Shown here: in pieces, positions 6,838-13,898 of the stretch
Layout of the letters: each line of letters opens with the position of its first letter
Position numbering within the stretch: the stretch's first letter is position 1
Origin: CAWUKT01 sp963923035
GTDB taxonomy: Bacteria > Bacteroidota > Bacteroidia > J057 > JADKCL01
Direction of reading: 5' to 3'
DNA: 17,737 nt
Assembly (NCBI GenBank): GCA_963923035.1
Contig: CAWUKT010000116.1
Location: forward strand, 1 to 17,737
Position numbers and translations under genes: made by a program
The notes under the pieces: model-generated
What the model was told of the DNA's origin: nothing
Database searches by the model: none
The model's input: only the letters and a program-made list of their open reading frames with translations

Positions 6838-7986
6838 ATGCTGATTCCCTTCAATATCCCTTGTTCTATTGGCAATGAGCCCGATCTGGTTCGGGAGGCC
6901 ATCGCCAACCGGCACTTGTCCGGGAATGGCCCCTTTACGAAGCGGGTCCACCAGGTATTTGAAGGGGAAATGGGCTTCCGCCAGGTGCTGATGACGAACT
7001 CGTGTACGGCGGCGCTGGAAATGGCGGCTTTGCTGTGTGCGTTTCGGCCGGGGGAAGAGGTGATTTTGCCCTCCTTCACCCATGTCGGGACCGCGAATGC
7101 CTTTGAGCGGGCAGGGGCGACCCTGATCTTTGCGGACAGCTTGCCCCACCATCCGAATCTGGATCCGGAGCATGTGGCTGAGTTGATCGGGTCGCGGACG
7201 CGGGCCATCGTGGCGGTGCATTACGCGGGGGTGGCCTGCGACATGGTCCGCCTGAAGGAGTTGGCGGAGCAGCACGATTTGTTGCTGATCGAGGATGCGG
7301 CGCATGCCATCGGGGCCAGCTACCAGGGGAAACCGCTGGGGAGTTGGGGCGACTTGGGCGCGTTTTCGTTTCATGAAACGAAGAACCTGACCTGTGGGCA
7401 GGGAGGTTTGTTGTTGGTGAATGCAGAACGGTTCCAGGAGCGGGCGTTGCGGTTGTGGGAGAACGGTACCAACCGGGCGGCCTTTTTCCGGGGGGAAATT
7501 GACCACTATACCTGGGTGGACACGGGATCCTGTTTCCTGCCCTCCGACCTCAATGCTGCCTACCTCTACGGCCAGTTGGTCCAGCGCGAACAGATTTTCG
7601 CGCGCCGGATGGAGCTGTGGACGGCCTACCACGACCGCTTCGCGGCCATGGGAGAGGACCAGCGCAATTTTTCGCTGCCGTGGCTTTCCTCCGAGGGCCA
7701 GCACAATGGCCACATCTTTTACCTGCAATTCGGAAACCGGTCCGAAAGAGACGCCTACCTGAAGCATTTGTCCCATCAAAACATCGGGGCCGTATTTCAT
7801 TATATACCCCTGCACTCGAGTCCCCACTTCCACTCGCGGTACGAAGGAAGGCCATTGGTGAACAGCCAGTACCATTCCGAAACCATTCTCCGCCTACCAC
7901 TTTTCCACAGCCTTTCTGAAGAACAGGTCGAATTTATTTTTTCTTCCGTTCGGGAATTTTCGAAGGGCAGAACCCCGGCTTACTAA
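6838..7986 (+). CDS. rffA: dTDP-4-amino-4,6-dideoxygalactose transaminase (RffA/WecE-like)
   Basis: A 382-residue PLP-dependent sugar aminotransferase of the DegT/DnrJ/EryC1 family. It closely follows E. coli WecE/RffA, which transfers an amino group from glutamate to dTDP-4-keto-6-deoxyglucose to make dTDP-Fuc4N precursors. Shared segments include the N-terminal IPFN start, NSCTAALEMAALL (54-66), PSFTHVGTANAFE (78-90), VHYAGVACDM (127-136) and VFHYIPLHSSP near the C-terminus. The PLP Lys is K182 in FHETKN, and D153 in EDAAHAIG contacts the pyridine nitrogen. Length matches the family. It lies alone between a terminated receptor gene and a long gap, with no other dTDP-sugar or glycosyltransferase gene in the window, so its surface-polysaccharide pathway must be encoded elsewhere. 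No clear promoter is seen in the 68 nt after the preceding terminator. Confidence 0.9.
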   Translation: MLIPFNIPCSIGNEPDLVREAIANRHLSGNGPFTKRVHQVFEGEMGFRQVLMTNSCTAALEMAALLCAFRPGEEVILPSFTHVGTANAFERAGATLIFADSLPHHPNLDPEHVAELIGSRTRAIVAVHYAGVACDMVRLKELAEQHDLLLIEDAAHAIGASYQGKPLGSWGDLGAFSFHETKNLTCGQGGLLLVNAERFQERALRLWENGTNRAAFFRGEIDHYTWVDTGSCFLPSDLNAAYLYGQLVQREQIFARRMELWTAYHDRFAAMGEDQRNFSLPWLSSEGQHNGHIFYLQFGNRSERDAYLKHLSHQNIGAVFHYIPLHSSPHFHSRYEGRPLVNSQYHSETILRLPLFHSLSEEQVEFIFSSVREFSKGRTPAY

Positions 7987-8283
7987 CACTTGTTGTTTTT
8001 CTTTTTAGAAAATACTGCCAGCTCGTGGCCGATGGGCCGGGGGCCTAAATGTATAGAATTCGCCTTTTGGTCGACGGCATTTTGGCCTTCGTCGAAATAT
8101 TGTCATTCTGAGAGAAGAGTTGTGGAATGAAATGCTGACCTGCCCGGGAGGAGATTCTAAAAATCGAAGTTGAAATCAGGATAAATTTGGAGTTTTTTCA
8201 GGGATAAATTGATTTTTGGTGAAGCGGAAATAAAAAATGGTGAATGAAAATTTTCCCAGGGGTCATTTTTCTAAAAAAACAAT

Positions 8284-8329
8284 CAAATGGAGGGAGAGAG
8301 GAAGAAGAATTGCGGAGAGGAGGGGGAAT
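8284..8329 (+). repeat. Dispersed purine-rich intergenic repeat, copy 1
   Basis: Begins CAAATGGAGGGAG and ends in GCGGAGAGGAGGGGGAAT, a diverged version of the paired words CAAATGAAGGGAGG and GCGGGAAGGGGGAAAT found at 16044-16137 and 17480-17547, in the same orientation. Confidence 0.45.
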
Positions 8330-8543
8330 GGCGGCTTATTTTCGGAGAATTGACCCGATATTGGGAAACATGAATCGATGGTTCTGGCGGGGTCGATTTC
8401 GAGGAACAGCCCTTTATATTCCTTTAATGGCCCTTTTTAAACGGTGAATAGTATATTGTTTCGGGTATATGGTATTTCAGTTGGATGTTTTAGGGGCTTT
8501 TTTTCGGGAAGAGGACACTGGGGAAAAATCTCGGTGGCAAAAA

Positions 8544-8574
8544 TTTGCTATTGGTGTTTTATCTGCTATTTTTG
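8544..8574 (+). promoter_or_regulatory. Consensus Bacteroidota promoter for the 722-residue gene
   Basis: TTTG at 8544-8547, a spacer of exactly 19 nt, and TATTTTTG at 8567-8574 match the Bacteroidota primary-sigma consensus (TTTG-N19-TAnnTTTG) at every fixed position. Transcription would start near 8580 and leave a leader of about 148 nt before the ATG at 8728. The match to both boxes at the optimal spacing makes this the strongest promoter call in the window. Confidence 0.75.
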
Positions 8575-8662
8575 CCCTGAACCACTGAGCTAAGAAGAAA
8601 GATTTTGTTCAGCACAGTTATTCGTAAAACTTGGGTTTACCCGATAATATAGGTGCATTTTT

Positions 8663-8689
8663 ACAAGATTTCTAAAGAAAGAGTCTTGT
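8663..8689 (+). promoter_or_regulatory. Leader hairpin followed by a T-rich tract
   Basis: ACAAGA (8663-8668) pairs with TCTTGT (8684-8689), and TTTCT (8669-8673) pairs with AGAAA (8676-8680), with a GAG bulge at 8681-8683. A T-rich stretch follows up to about 8700. It lies inside the predicted untranslated leader, 38 nt before the start codon. It could be an attenuator or an mRNA-stability element; the AT-rich stem makes the call tentative. Confidence 0.35.
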
Positions 8690-8727
8690 TTGTGTTTTTT
8701 AGTGAATCACAAATCGGTTAGAAGAAA

Positions 8728-10896
8728 ATGAACAATGGATTTTATTACCAGTTGTTGTCTGGTTTGGCAAAAGGCAACAATGAATTCAACTACCCCCGTG
8801 CCTTGCGCGACCTCGTGCGCACTGGTGAGTTGGATGAAGTAAAGTCGGTAGAAGATACCCTTTACTCCGAAGTCAAAGAAAGCGACCTCCAGGATGCCCA
8901 GGGAGTAGAATACTTCCTCCACGTCTCGGAAATGGCCCTTCTGTTTGCCTTGTACCGCGAAAACTACGAAGGTTTCGAAGAGATCGCCGGCACAGTCGAG
9001 AAGCGTTTGAATATGCATCGCGGTGCAGGCGGTGGATATCCTGACATTGACGGCTGGCTGTGGTACCTCGGCTATGTACGCGTCGCCGCCAACCGACTGA
9101 CCCGCCACATCACCATTGAACAATGGGAAATCGAGATCGACAACATCGAATGGGATGAGCTCTCCGATACCCTCATCAAGCGGATTTCCGGTATTACTGG
9201 GTTCGTCTATCTGAATGAGGAAGCCAAGGAGAAGTTCAACAAGTCCCGTTTCTGGCTGGAGCAGTCCATCTCCCGCGATGACCTGGCCAGCTCGATGGCA
9301 TTCTATATGAACCTGGCCGATTACTTTCTGATCGACCCGGCTCCGGATGCGCACAAGCGCATCGAAGAACACATCAAGGTGCTGGAAAGCACGGCGAACA
9401 AGACGCACGATCCGAGCCTGTCCCGCACCTACCGTGCGGCCATCCTCGAACTCCAGTCCCGCGCCCTCGTTTCCCGCAAGGCCGACGCCGATGACGACAT
9501 CATCCGCCTGGAGGAAAACCTCCGCGCCGTCCGTGAAGTCGAGAAAAACATCGATTACGAAGGCCAGAAGGCTCCGGCCTTTGCCCGCGCATTCCTGAAG
9601 CTCACCTTCGCCAACTTCTACCTCTCCCTGACCAGCTCCAAGGAACTCGACAAGGAAGAGATCGAAGACCTCGTGGCCATGGCCATCGACGATGTCATGG
9701 AGGCATTGAGCATCTCCCGCCGCATCAAGGACGAGTCCCTCCGCCAGTACCTGAACCTCGAGCGCCTCCGCGTCGCCAGCGAACGCAATACCAAAGTCAC
9801 TGAGAAAGACTTCAAAGAAGTGCTTTCCAGTGTCCGCAAGGGCGGAAACTTCCCCGCATTGGTCAAAGCCGTCGCTTATTTCTCCCGCTACTACCTCAAC
9901 CAATCCGGTGAGCTGAAGGAGCAGGGTGAAGTCGAAAAGGCTGCGGATTTCTCCAAGAAGGCTTTCGACGTCCTGCTGGACCTCCAGAAGCGTGGCTACA
10001 AGCGCATTGACGAAGGTGGATTCTACCTCGTCGTCAATTCCTTCCGCCAGATCAACGGTCTGCTCTTTGGCGAGACCCACCAGCCCGGCGTCAGCTGGGT
10101 CGTCCACGAACTGGACGACTACTTCCGTTCGATCACCCAGATCATCGAGGACTACGAAGCCAACAAAGACCGCTTCGGATTCTCCTTGTTCCAGGAGTTC
10201 CGGACCGAATACATCAACTTTGAGCCGGTTTCCCACTTCAACATCAAGGTCTACCTGCGCTACCAGTACTTCGAATTGCAGATGCTCCGCCTGAGTGCAG
10301 TCATCAGCCAGGACGAAGGCGCTGAGAAGATTGCGACCCGTCTGATCAACGAAGTTGGTTCTGAAAACAGCCCGCTGTACTTCATTACTGCGAACTGGGA
10401 AGAGTTCAAGACCGTCCCGAACAGCGTTCGGAACAAGGTCCTCAACAAGTGTATCTCCATCTCCAAGGGCGATCTGCCCTTGGCGGCCGAACACCTGGAC
10501 TTCTCCTACCGGAACCTCCGTTCCTATATCACCTTCAAGGAAGTCAACCGTCTCGGTTTCTTCCTCGAGGAAAAGGACACCAAGGTCCGCCAGTTGGAGC
10601 AGGGCATCCGCCTGATGTTCTTCGATCTGTACAAGCGCGGAACCATCTTCGAAGTTGTCTTCGACATGCCTAAGTTCCTTGTGGACCACAGCAAGACGGG
10701 CTTCAGCAGCCAGGACCTCGAAGAAGCCCTGAACATCAAGGGAACCACCGCCAAGAAGTACATCAAGATCATGATGGAAATTGGCCTCATCAAGCTGGAA
10801 CGTTCCGTTGGCCGGAAGCACTTCTACAAGCTGCGCAAGGACAACGTGATGAACCGCCTCGGTCAGGACCAGAAGGTACTTTCCGCTGCGGAATAA
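8728..10896 (+). CDS. Unrecognised helical-repeat protein with C-terminal winged helix
   Basis: A 722-residue protein that I cannot assign to a named family. It has no signal peptide or membrane segment, so it should be cytoplasmic. Residues 1 to about 640 look almost wholly alpha-helical, with amphipathic helices suggesting a TPR-like solenoid (for example FARAFLKLTFANFYLSLT and AADFSKKAFDVLLDLQKRGY). Residues about 658-702 form a convincing winged helix: GFSSQDLEEALNI, the recognition helix TTAKKYIKIMMEIGLIKL, and a basic wing ERSVGRKHFYKL. The charged tail follows. It is probably a scaffold or sensor with a DNA-binding or protein-binding C-terminus (inference). Codons are strongly C-ending, like the TonB-receptor gene, and the upstream promoter matches consensus, so abundant expression is likely. 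The first 30 or so codons are more AT-rich. The gene is monocistronic with its own promoter and terminator. Confidence 0.85.
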   Translation: MNNGFYYQLLSGLAKGNNEFNYPRALRDLVRTGELDEVKSVEDTLYSEVKESDLQDAQGVEYFLHVSEMALLFALYRENYEGFEEIAGTVEKRLNMHRGAGGGYPDIDGWLWYLGYVRVAANRLTRHITIEQWEIEIDNIEWDELSDTLIKRISGITGFVYLNEEAKEKFNKSRFWLEQSISRDDLASSMAFYMNLADYFLIDPAPDAHKRIEEHIKVLESTANKTHDPSLSRTYRAAILELQSRALVSRKADADDDIIRLEENLRAVREVEKNIDYEGQKAPAFARAFLKLTFANFYLSLTSSKELDKEEIEDLVAMAIDDVMEALSISRRIKDESLRQYLNLERLRVASERNTKVTEKDFKEVLSSVRKGGNFPALVKAVAYFSRYYLNQSGELKEQGEVEKAADFSKKAFDVLLDLQKRGYKRIDEGGFYLVVNSFRQINGLLFGETHQPGVSWVVHELDDYFRSITQIIEDYEANKDRFGFSLFQEFRTEYINFEPVSHFNIKVYLRYQYFELQMLRLSAVISQDEGAEKIATRLINEVGSENSPLYFITANWEEFKTVPNSVRNKVLNKCISISKGDLPLAAEHLDFSYRNLRSYITFKEVNRLGFFLEEKDTKVRQLEQGIRLMFFDLYKRGTIFEVVFDMPKFLVDHSKTGFSSQDLEEALNIKGTTAKKYIKIMMEIGLIKLERSVGRKHFYKLRKDNVMNRLGQDQKVLSAAE

Positions 10897-10913
10897 TCCA
10901 CCGACATAAAATC

Positions 10914-10943
10914 AAAATGGCTCCCCACGGGGAGCCATTTTTT
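10914..10943. terminator. Bidirectional rho-independent terminator
   Basis: A near-perfect stem pairs 10914-10926 with 10929-10941 (AAAATGGCTCCCC and GGGGAGCCATTTT). On the plus strand it runs into six T (10938-10943). On the minus strand the A-rich left arm gives TTTTGATTTT. It lies between two convergent genes, so it can end both transcripts. Confidence 0.9.
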
Positions 10944-10969
10944 ATTACAACAAAATCTGTTTATTACCA

Positions 10970-12280
10970 CTATTCGCGGTTGGGAGCGTCTCCGCCGCCG
11001 TCGGCTTCGGCTTCCACGCGCCGCACAAAGCGGGCGCCCGCACTGACCCATTCATCGTCACCGATGCGGTACCAGCCGTCCCGCTCCTCAAACACCTGGC
11101 GTTGGTCGCCCTGCGCCAATTCACCCACCTTGTTGATATTGGATTCATCGGCCCCGGTATTGTTGTTGCGGAGCACGAAGGGCGTCTCCCGCACATTGAG
11201 CGTGGTGCTGACCACCTCAATGGTGAAGAGGGCGTCCGTATTGTCATCGGTCTCAAAATCGGCTTCTCCGATCCGCATCAGGGCAAAATAGCCGCCACCC
11301 GTCATGTAGCCATCGTCGTTCAGGGAGGCCGTACTCGTATTCACGGATTGGCTCACGTTGCCGCCGATCAGGGTGACCGTCTGGGCCTCGGTATCGATTT
11401 CGGTGATGATGTCGGAGTGGGAGAATGTGCCCCCGTCCAGGGTATTGATGGTCATGGTGCCCCCGGCCCGGTTGCGGATAGCGAGGTCACCGACCTGCGG
11501 CTTGAGTTCGTCGAGGCAGTAAACCTTGAAGGGATTGGCCGTGCGGTCCTGGCGGTTTTCGAGGGCGTCCTCGAAGAAGTTGGAGTGGGCTGCGGAGGGG
11601 GTAAAGGCCCCGAAATGTCCCGCGGTATTCAGGACCCACGAGATGAAGGTCGCGCTCCACGGATTGTCGTTGCTTCCCACTTCAGCCGCCGTATCGATCC
11701 AATTGACCCCGGCGCCGTCTTCCCAATAGTCGACGACCCGGGTCCAACCGGCTTCGGGGCCGGGATTTTCCGTTTCCTGCACCCGTCCTCCGTCTTCATC
11801 TTCCCAGTTATCGTATTCTTCCTGCGCGATGCGGACGATTTCTTCCCGGAAGAAGTCCCAGTAGTCGGCGTCGCTGAGGAACGAGAAGAACTGATCGCCC
11901 AACGCGGGAACCTGGTCCTGAGCGCCCTGAATGGCCGTTCTCAGGCCGGGGTAGCCGCCCGTAGCGTAGGCATCGATGAAGGTGGTGAAGGTGGCATTGG
12001 CGCCGTAGGTGTCCCGGAGGGACTGGACTTCTTCCGCGGCCGGGAGATCCACGGCCGGGGCCGCGTCCTGTTCGGGTTCGACCTGCTGTTCAGCAACCTG
12101 CTCCGCATTGTCCGTCGGAGGGCCTTCCTGGCGTTGGACGGGGTTGAGGCTCCGGCTTCCGCCGCCGCCCATGGCATCGCCGAACCCATCGGCGTCCATC
12201 GGGTGACGTTGGACCGGCCCCATTGAGGTAGATTCAGAGCTTTGCTCTGGCCCAGCATGTTGGGTCATATTGTCTTCCAT
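10970..12280 (-). CDS. DUF2272 domain protein with C-terminal SH3-like domain
   Basis: A 436-residue protein without signal peptide or membrane helix. Residues 1-85 are low-complexity and probably disordered, carrying two PVQR peptides (22-25 and 47-50) and a Gly run. Residues about 86-160 are helical. The DUF2272 region, about 145-336, contains NPWSATFISWV (206-216), AHSNFF (231-236), PQVGDLAIRNR (261-271), FSHSDIITEID (286-296) and LIGGNVSQSV (304-313). DUF2272 resembles CHAP/NlpC-type amidase folds, but the position of the usual catalytic Cys (PWCSAF in related sequences) is Ser209 here, while a candidate His (H288) is kept. Residues about 353-420 look like a bacterial SH3 domain (TTLNVRETP, DGWYRIGDDEWVSA). 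The build suggests binding or cleavage of cell-wall material. The PVQR segment recalls proteins linked to extracellular contractile injection systems, but none of their genes is in this window. Confidence 0.8.
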   Translation of the reverse strand: MEDNMTQHAGPEQSSESTSMGPVQRHPMDADGFGDAMGGGGSRSLNPVQRQEGPPTDNAEQVAEQQVEPEQDAAPAVDLPAAEEVQSLRDTYGANATFTTFIDAYATGGYPGLRTAIQGAQDQVPALGDQFFSFLSDADYWDFFREEIVRIAQEEYDNWEDEDGGRVQETENPGPEAGWTRVVDYWEDGAGVNWIDTAAEVGSNDNPWSATFISWVLNTAGHFGAFTPSAAHSNFFEDALENRQDRTANPFKVYCLDELKPQVGDLAIRNRAGGTMTINTLDGGTFSHSDIITEIDTEAQTVTLIGGNVSQSVNTSTASLNDDGYMTGGGYFALMRIGEADFETDDNTDALFTIEVVSTTLNVRETPFVLRNNNTGADESNINKVGELAQGDQRQVFEERDGWYRIGDDEWVSAGARFVRRVEAEADGGGDAPNRE

Positions 12281-12471
12281 AGCAATTGGCGTTGGCTTCC
12301 CGCAAAAAAATGGCTTAGACGAGCGGGAGGTGATTCTTGACTTGTATGGAATATAACGCTTTTAACCGGAGGCTCCAAAAGGGCTTATCCCTCAACCTGA
12401 GGGCAATTGGGGTGGATTCCCCCTCCAAAGCGGCGGGGAAACAGGATGGGGAGTGGATAAATAAGTTCGAA

Positions 12472-13347
12472 TTACTGAGGGAGCGCGGCTGCGATTTCCT
12501 GGGAAAGGGCATCGGAAGCGGCAACGAGGGGGAGCCGGACGTCCGGTCCACAAATGCCCCGGGCGGAAAGGGCAGCCTTGACCCCGGCGGGGTTACCTTC
12601 CTTGAACAGGAGGCGCATCAGTTCCAGGATCTGGTAGTGGTGGGCCCGGGCCTGCTCAAAGTCACCGTCCAGGCCGGCGTTGACCACGGCGCTGAACTCA
12701 GCCGGAATGACATTCGCGGCAACGGAAATGATGCCGGACATCCCGCAGCTCAGCTGCGGCAAGATGAGGGAATCGTCGCCGGACAGGACCGCAAAGTCAG
12801 CCGGGGCCTGGCGGGCCAGGTCCATGCACTGTTCCAGGTCGCCGCTGGCTTCTTTGATGGACGTGATGTTTGGGAAATCACGGGCCAGACGCAGAGACGT
12901 CTCGGCGGCCATGTTGATGGCGGTGCGGCCGGGCACGTTGTAGAGGATGATGTCCCGTTCGGTGCTGCTCGCCACCGCTTTGAAGTGCTGGTACAATCCT
13001 TCCTGGGAAGGTTTGTTGTAATAGGGGACGACGGACAAATAGGCCGCGGCCTCGTAGCGCTGGTCCAGCTCCGCGATGCGGGCCTGGACCTGGGCGGTAT
13101 GGTTGCCTCCGGCACCGATCACATAGGGAATCTCCCCGTTGTTGGCGTCGATGATGGCCTCGATCACGGCCGTCTGCTCGGCGGCCGAGAGGGTGGCGGA
13201 CTCGCCGGTGGTTCCGAGGATGACGAGGAAGTCCACGCCACCGTCGACGACGTGGCGGACGAGCCGTTGGAGGGCCACGAAGTCAACTTCGCGCGCGGAG
13301 GTGAAGGGCGTTACGAGGGCGACGCCAGTGCCACGTAATGTACTCAT
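12472..13347 (-). CDS. dapA: 4-hydroxy-tetrahydrodipicolinate synthase
   Basis: A 291-residue TIM-barrel lyase that condenses pyruvate with aspartate semialdehyde, the first committed step of the diaminopimelate/lysine branch. The Schiff-base Lys is K165 in SIKEASGD. The catalytic triad is T47 (in GTTGES), Y136 (in LYNVPGRT) and Y110 (in PYYNKPSQEGLYQHF), matching E. coli T44, Y133 and Y107. R141 fits the substrate-binding R138. Length and the GTGVALVTPF start are typical. Its ATG overlaps the stop of the DUF6913-like gene in an ATGA, so translation is probably coupled. It is the last gene of the ligA operon. A small hairpin downstream (12389-12403, CCCTCA/TGAGGG) lacks an adjacent T-run on this strand, so the terminator is uncertain. 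Confidence 0.97.
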   Translation of the reverse strand: MSTLRGTGVALVTPFTSAREVDFVALQRLVRHVVDGGVDFLVILGTTGESATLSAAEQTAVIEAIIDANNGEIPYVIGAGGNHTAQVQARIAELDQRYEAAAYLSVVPYYNKPSQEGLYQHFKAVASSTERDIILYNVPGRTAINMAAETSLRLARDFPNITSIKEASGDLEQCMDLARQAPADFAVLSGDDSLILPQLSCGMSGIISVAANVIPAEFSAVVNAGLDGDFEQARAHHYQILELMRLLFKEGNPAGVKAALSARGICGPDVRLPLVAASDALSQEIAAALPQ

Positions 13348-13898
13348 TGCTTTTCCAGCTTATTGGTATAGGCAAGTGAAGTCTCCAACACCTTTTGCAG
13401 CGGGGTGCCGGGCTCCAATTGCAGCATCAATTCATAAAAACCTTTGGATTCTTCCTCGTGCATGCCCACCCGCATCTTCGCATTGGAGAGGCCGCAGATA
13501 AAACGGGAGGTCATCCGCTCCGACGTGTCGAGGTTGAAGAGAATGTCGATCTTGGCCGAGTTGATGGCCTTGAGGGTGGAGACAGTGGGAAAATCCAGCC
13601 AGTTGATCTTGCGGGAGTTGATGAAAATGGATTGGATGGACTGGGTAAACATGGAAGTCGCATCCTTCTGGAGATTCAGTTCCACCAGAATGACTTTTTT
13701 TCCCATCTCTTCCAACTCCTGCAAATACTTCACGAAGAAAACCAGGTCCTCCGCGTTGATCAGGCCAATATTGATGATAAAGCCCAGGGTGTCAGCCCGC
13801 TTGAAGTCAACAAATTGATGGGGAAAGGCGACCTTGCGGGCGCGGGTCCGAAAGACTTTCAGGCTGTGCTGGTGCTTTATGGATTGGAGTCGACTCAT
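13344..13898 (-). CDS. DUF6913-like protein between ligA and dapA
   Basis: A 184-residue protein with no signal peptide or membrane segment. It resembles the Bacteroidota-specific DUF6913 proteins I recall next to dapA in Flavobacteriia: a basic N-terminus, an alternating beta/alpha core (LGFIINIGLINAEDL, then MGKKVILVELN), the IDILFNLD strand and a late LSNAKMRVGM motif. The pattern suggests a Rossmann-like alpha/beta fold, perhaps distantly glycosyltransferase-like. No catalytic residues are evident and no function is known to me. It overlaps ligA upstream (ATGA at 13895-13898) and dapA downstream (ATGA at 13344-13347). This arrangement is consistent with a fixed, possibly stoichiometric, place in the operon. 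Confidence 0.75.
   Translation of the reverse strand: MSRLQSIKHQHSLKVFRTRARKVAFPHQFVDFKRADTLGFIINIGLINAEDLVFFVKYLQELEEMGKKVILVELNLQKDATSMFTQSIQSIFINSRKINWLDFPTVSTLKAINSAKIDILFNLDTSERMTSRFICGLSNAKMRVGMHEEESKGFYELMLQLEPGTPLQKVLETSLAYTNKLEKQ

Larger units (their letters stand above)
7987..8727. other. 741-nt AT-rich intergenic region
   Basis: This is the longest non-coding stretch and is clearly more AT-rich than its flanks. It holds an imperfect hairpin at 8071-8095 (TCGAC and GTCGA arms with an inner GGC/GCC pair) without a T-run. A near-repeat of ATAAATT occurs at 8181 and 8204. A purine-rich repeat lies at 8284-8329, a consensus promoter at 8544-8574 and a leader hairpin at 8663-8689. An isolated TAAATTTG (8182-8189) matches the -7 box but has no -33 partner. 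The 67-codon open frame at 8244-8447 overlaps the repeat and is not convincing. No tRNA or known RNA family is recognised. Confidence 0.6.

Noticed and set aside
6721..7875. 384-codon open frame on the minus strand opposite the aminotransferase
   Set aside because: The plus strand encodes an unmistakable RffA-type enzyme. The antisense frame has no family features and starts inside conserved sequence.
8244..8447. 67-codon open frame in the long AT-rich gap
   Set aside because: It overlaps a purine-rich repeat, has no recognisable start signal and encodes an Arg/Gly/Glu-rich low-complexity peptide.
8707..10821. 704-codon open frame on the minus strand opposite the helical/winged-helix gene
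   Set aside because: Same codon-bias effect. The plus-strand frame has a consensus promoter, a terminator and a recognisable winged helix, while the antisense product is a low-complexity Leu/Val/Glu-rich string.
11102..12226. 374-codon open frame on the plus strand opposite the DUF2272 gene
   Set aside because: The minus strand carries ordered DUF2272 and SH3 motifs; the plus-strand frame is a by-product of GC-rich codons.
12389..12403. Terminator of the dapA operon
   Set aside because: The 6-bp hairpin is short and no T-run follows directly on the minus strand.
12337..13338. 333-codon open frame on the plus strand opposite dapA
   Set aside because: dapA has all catalytic residues on the minus strand; the opposite frame shows no domain.
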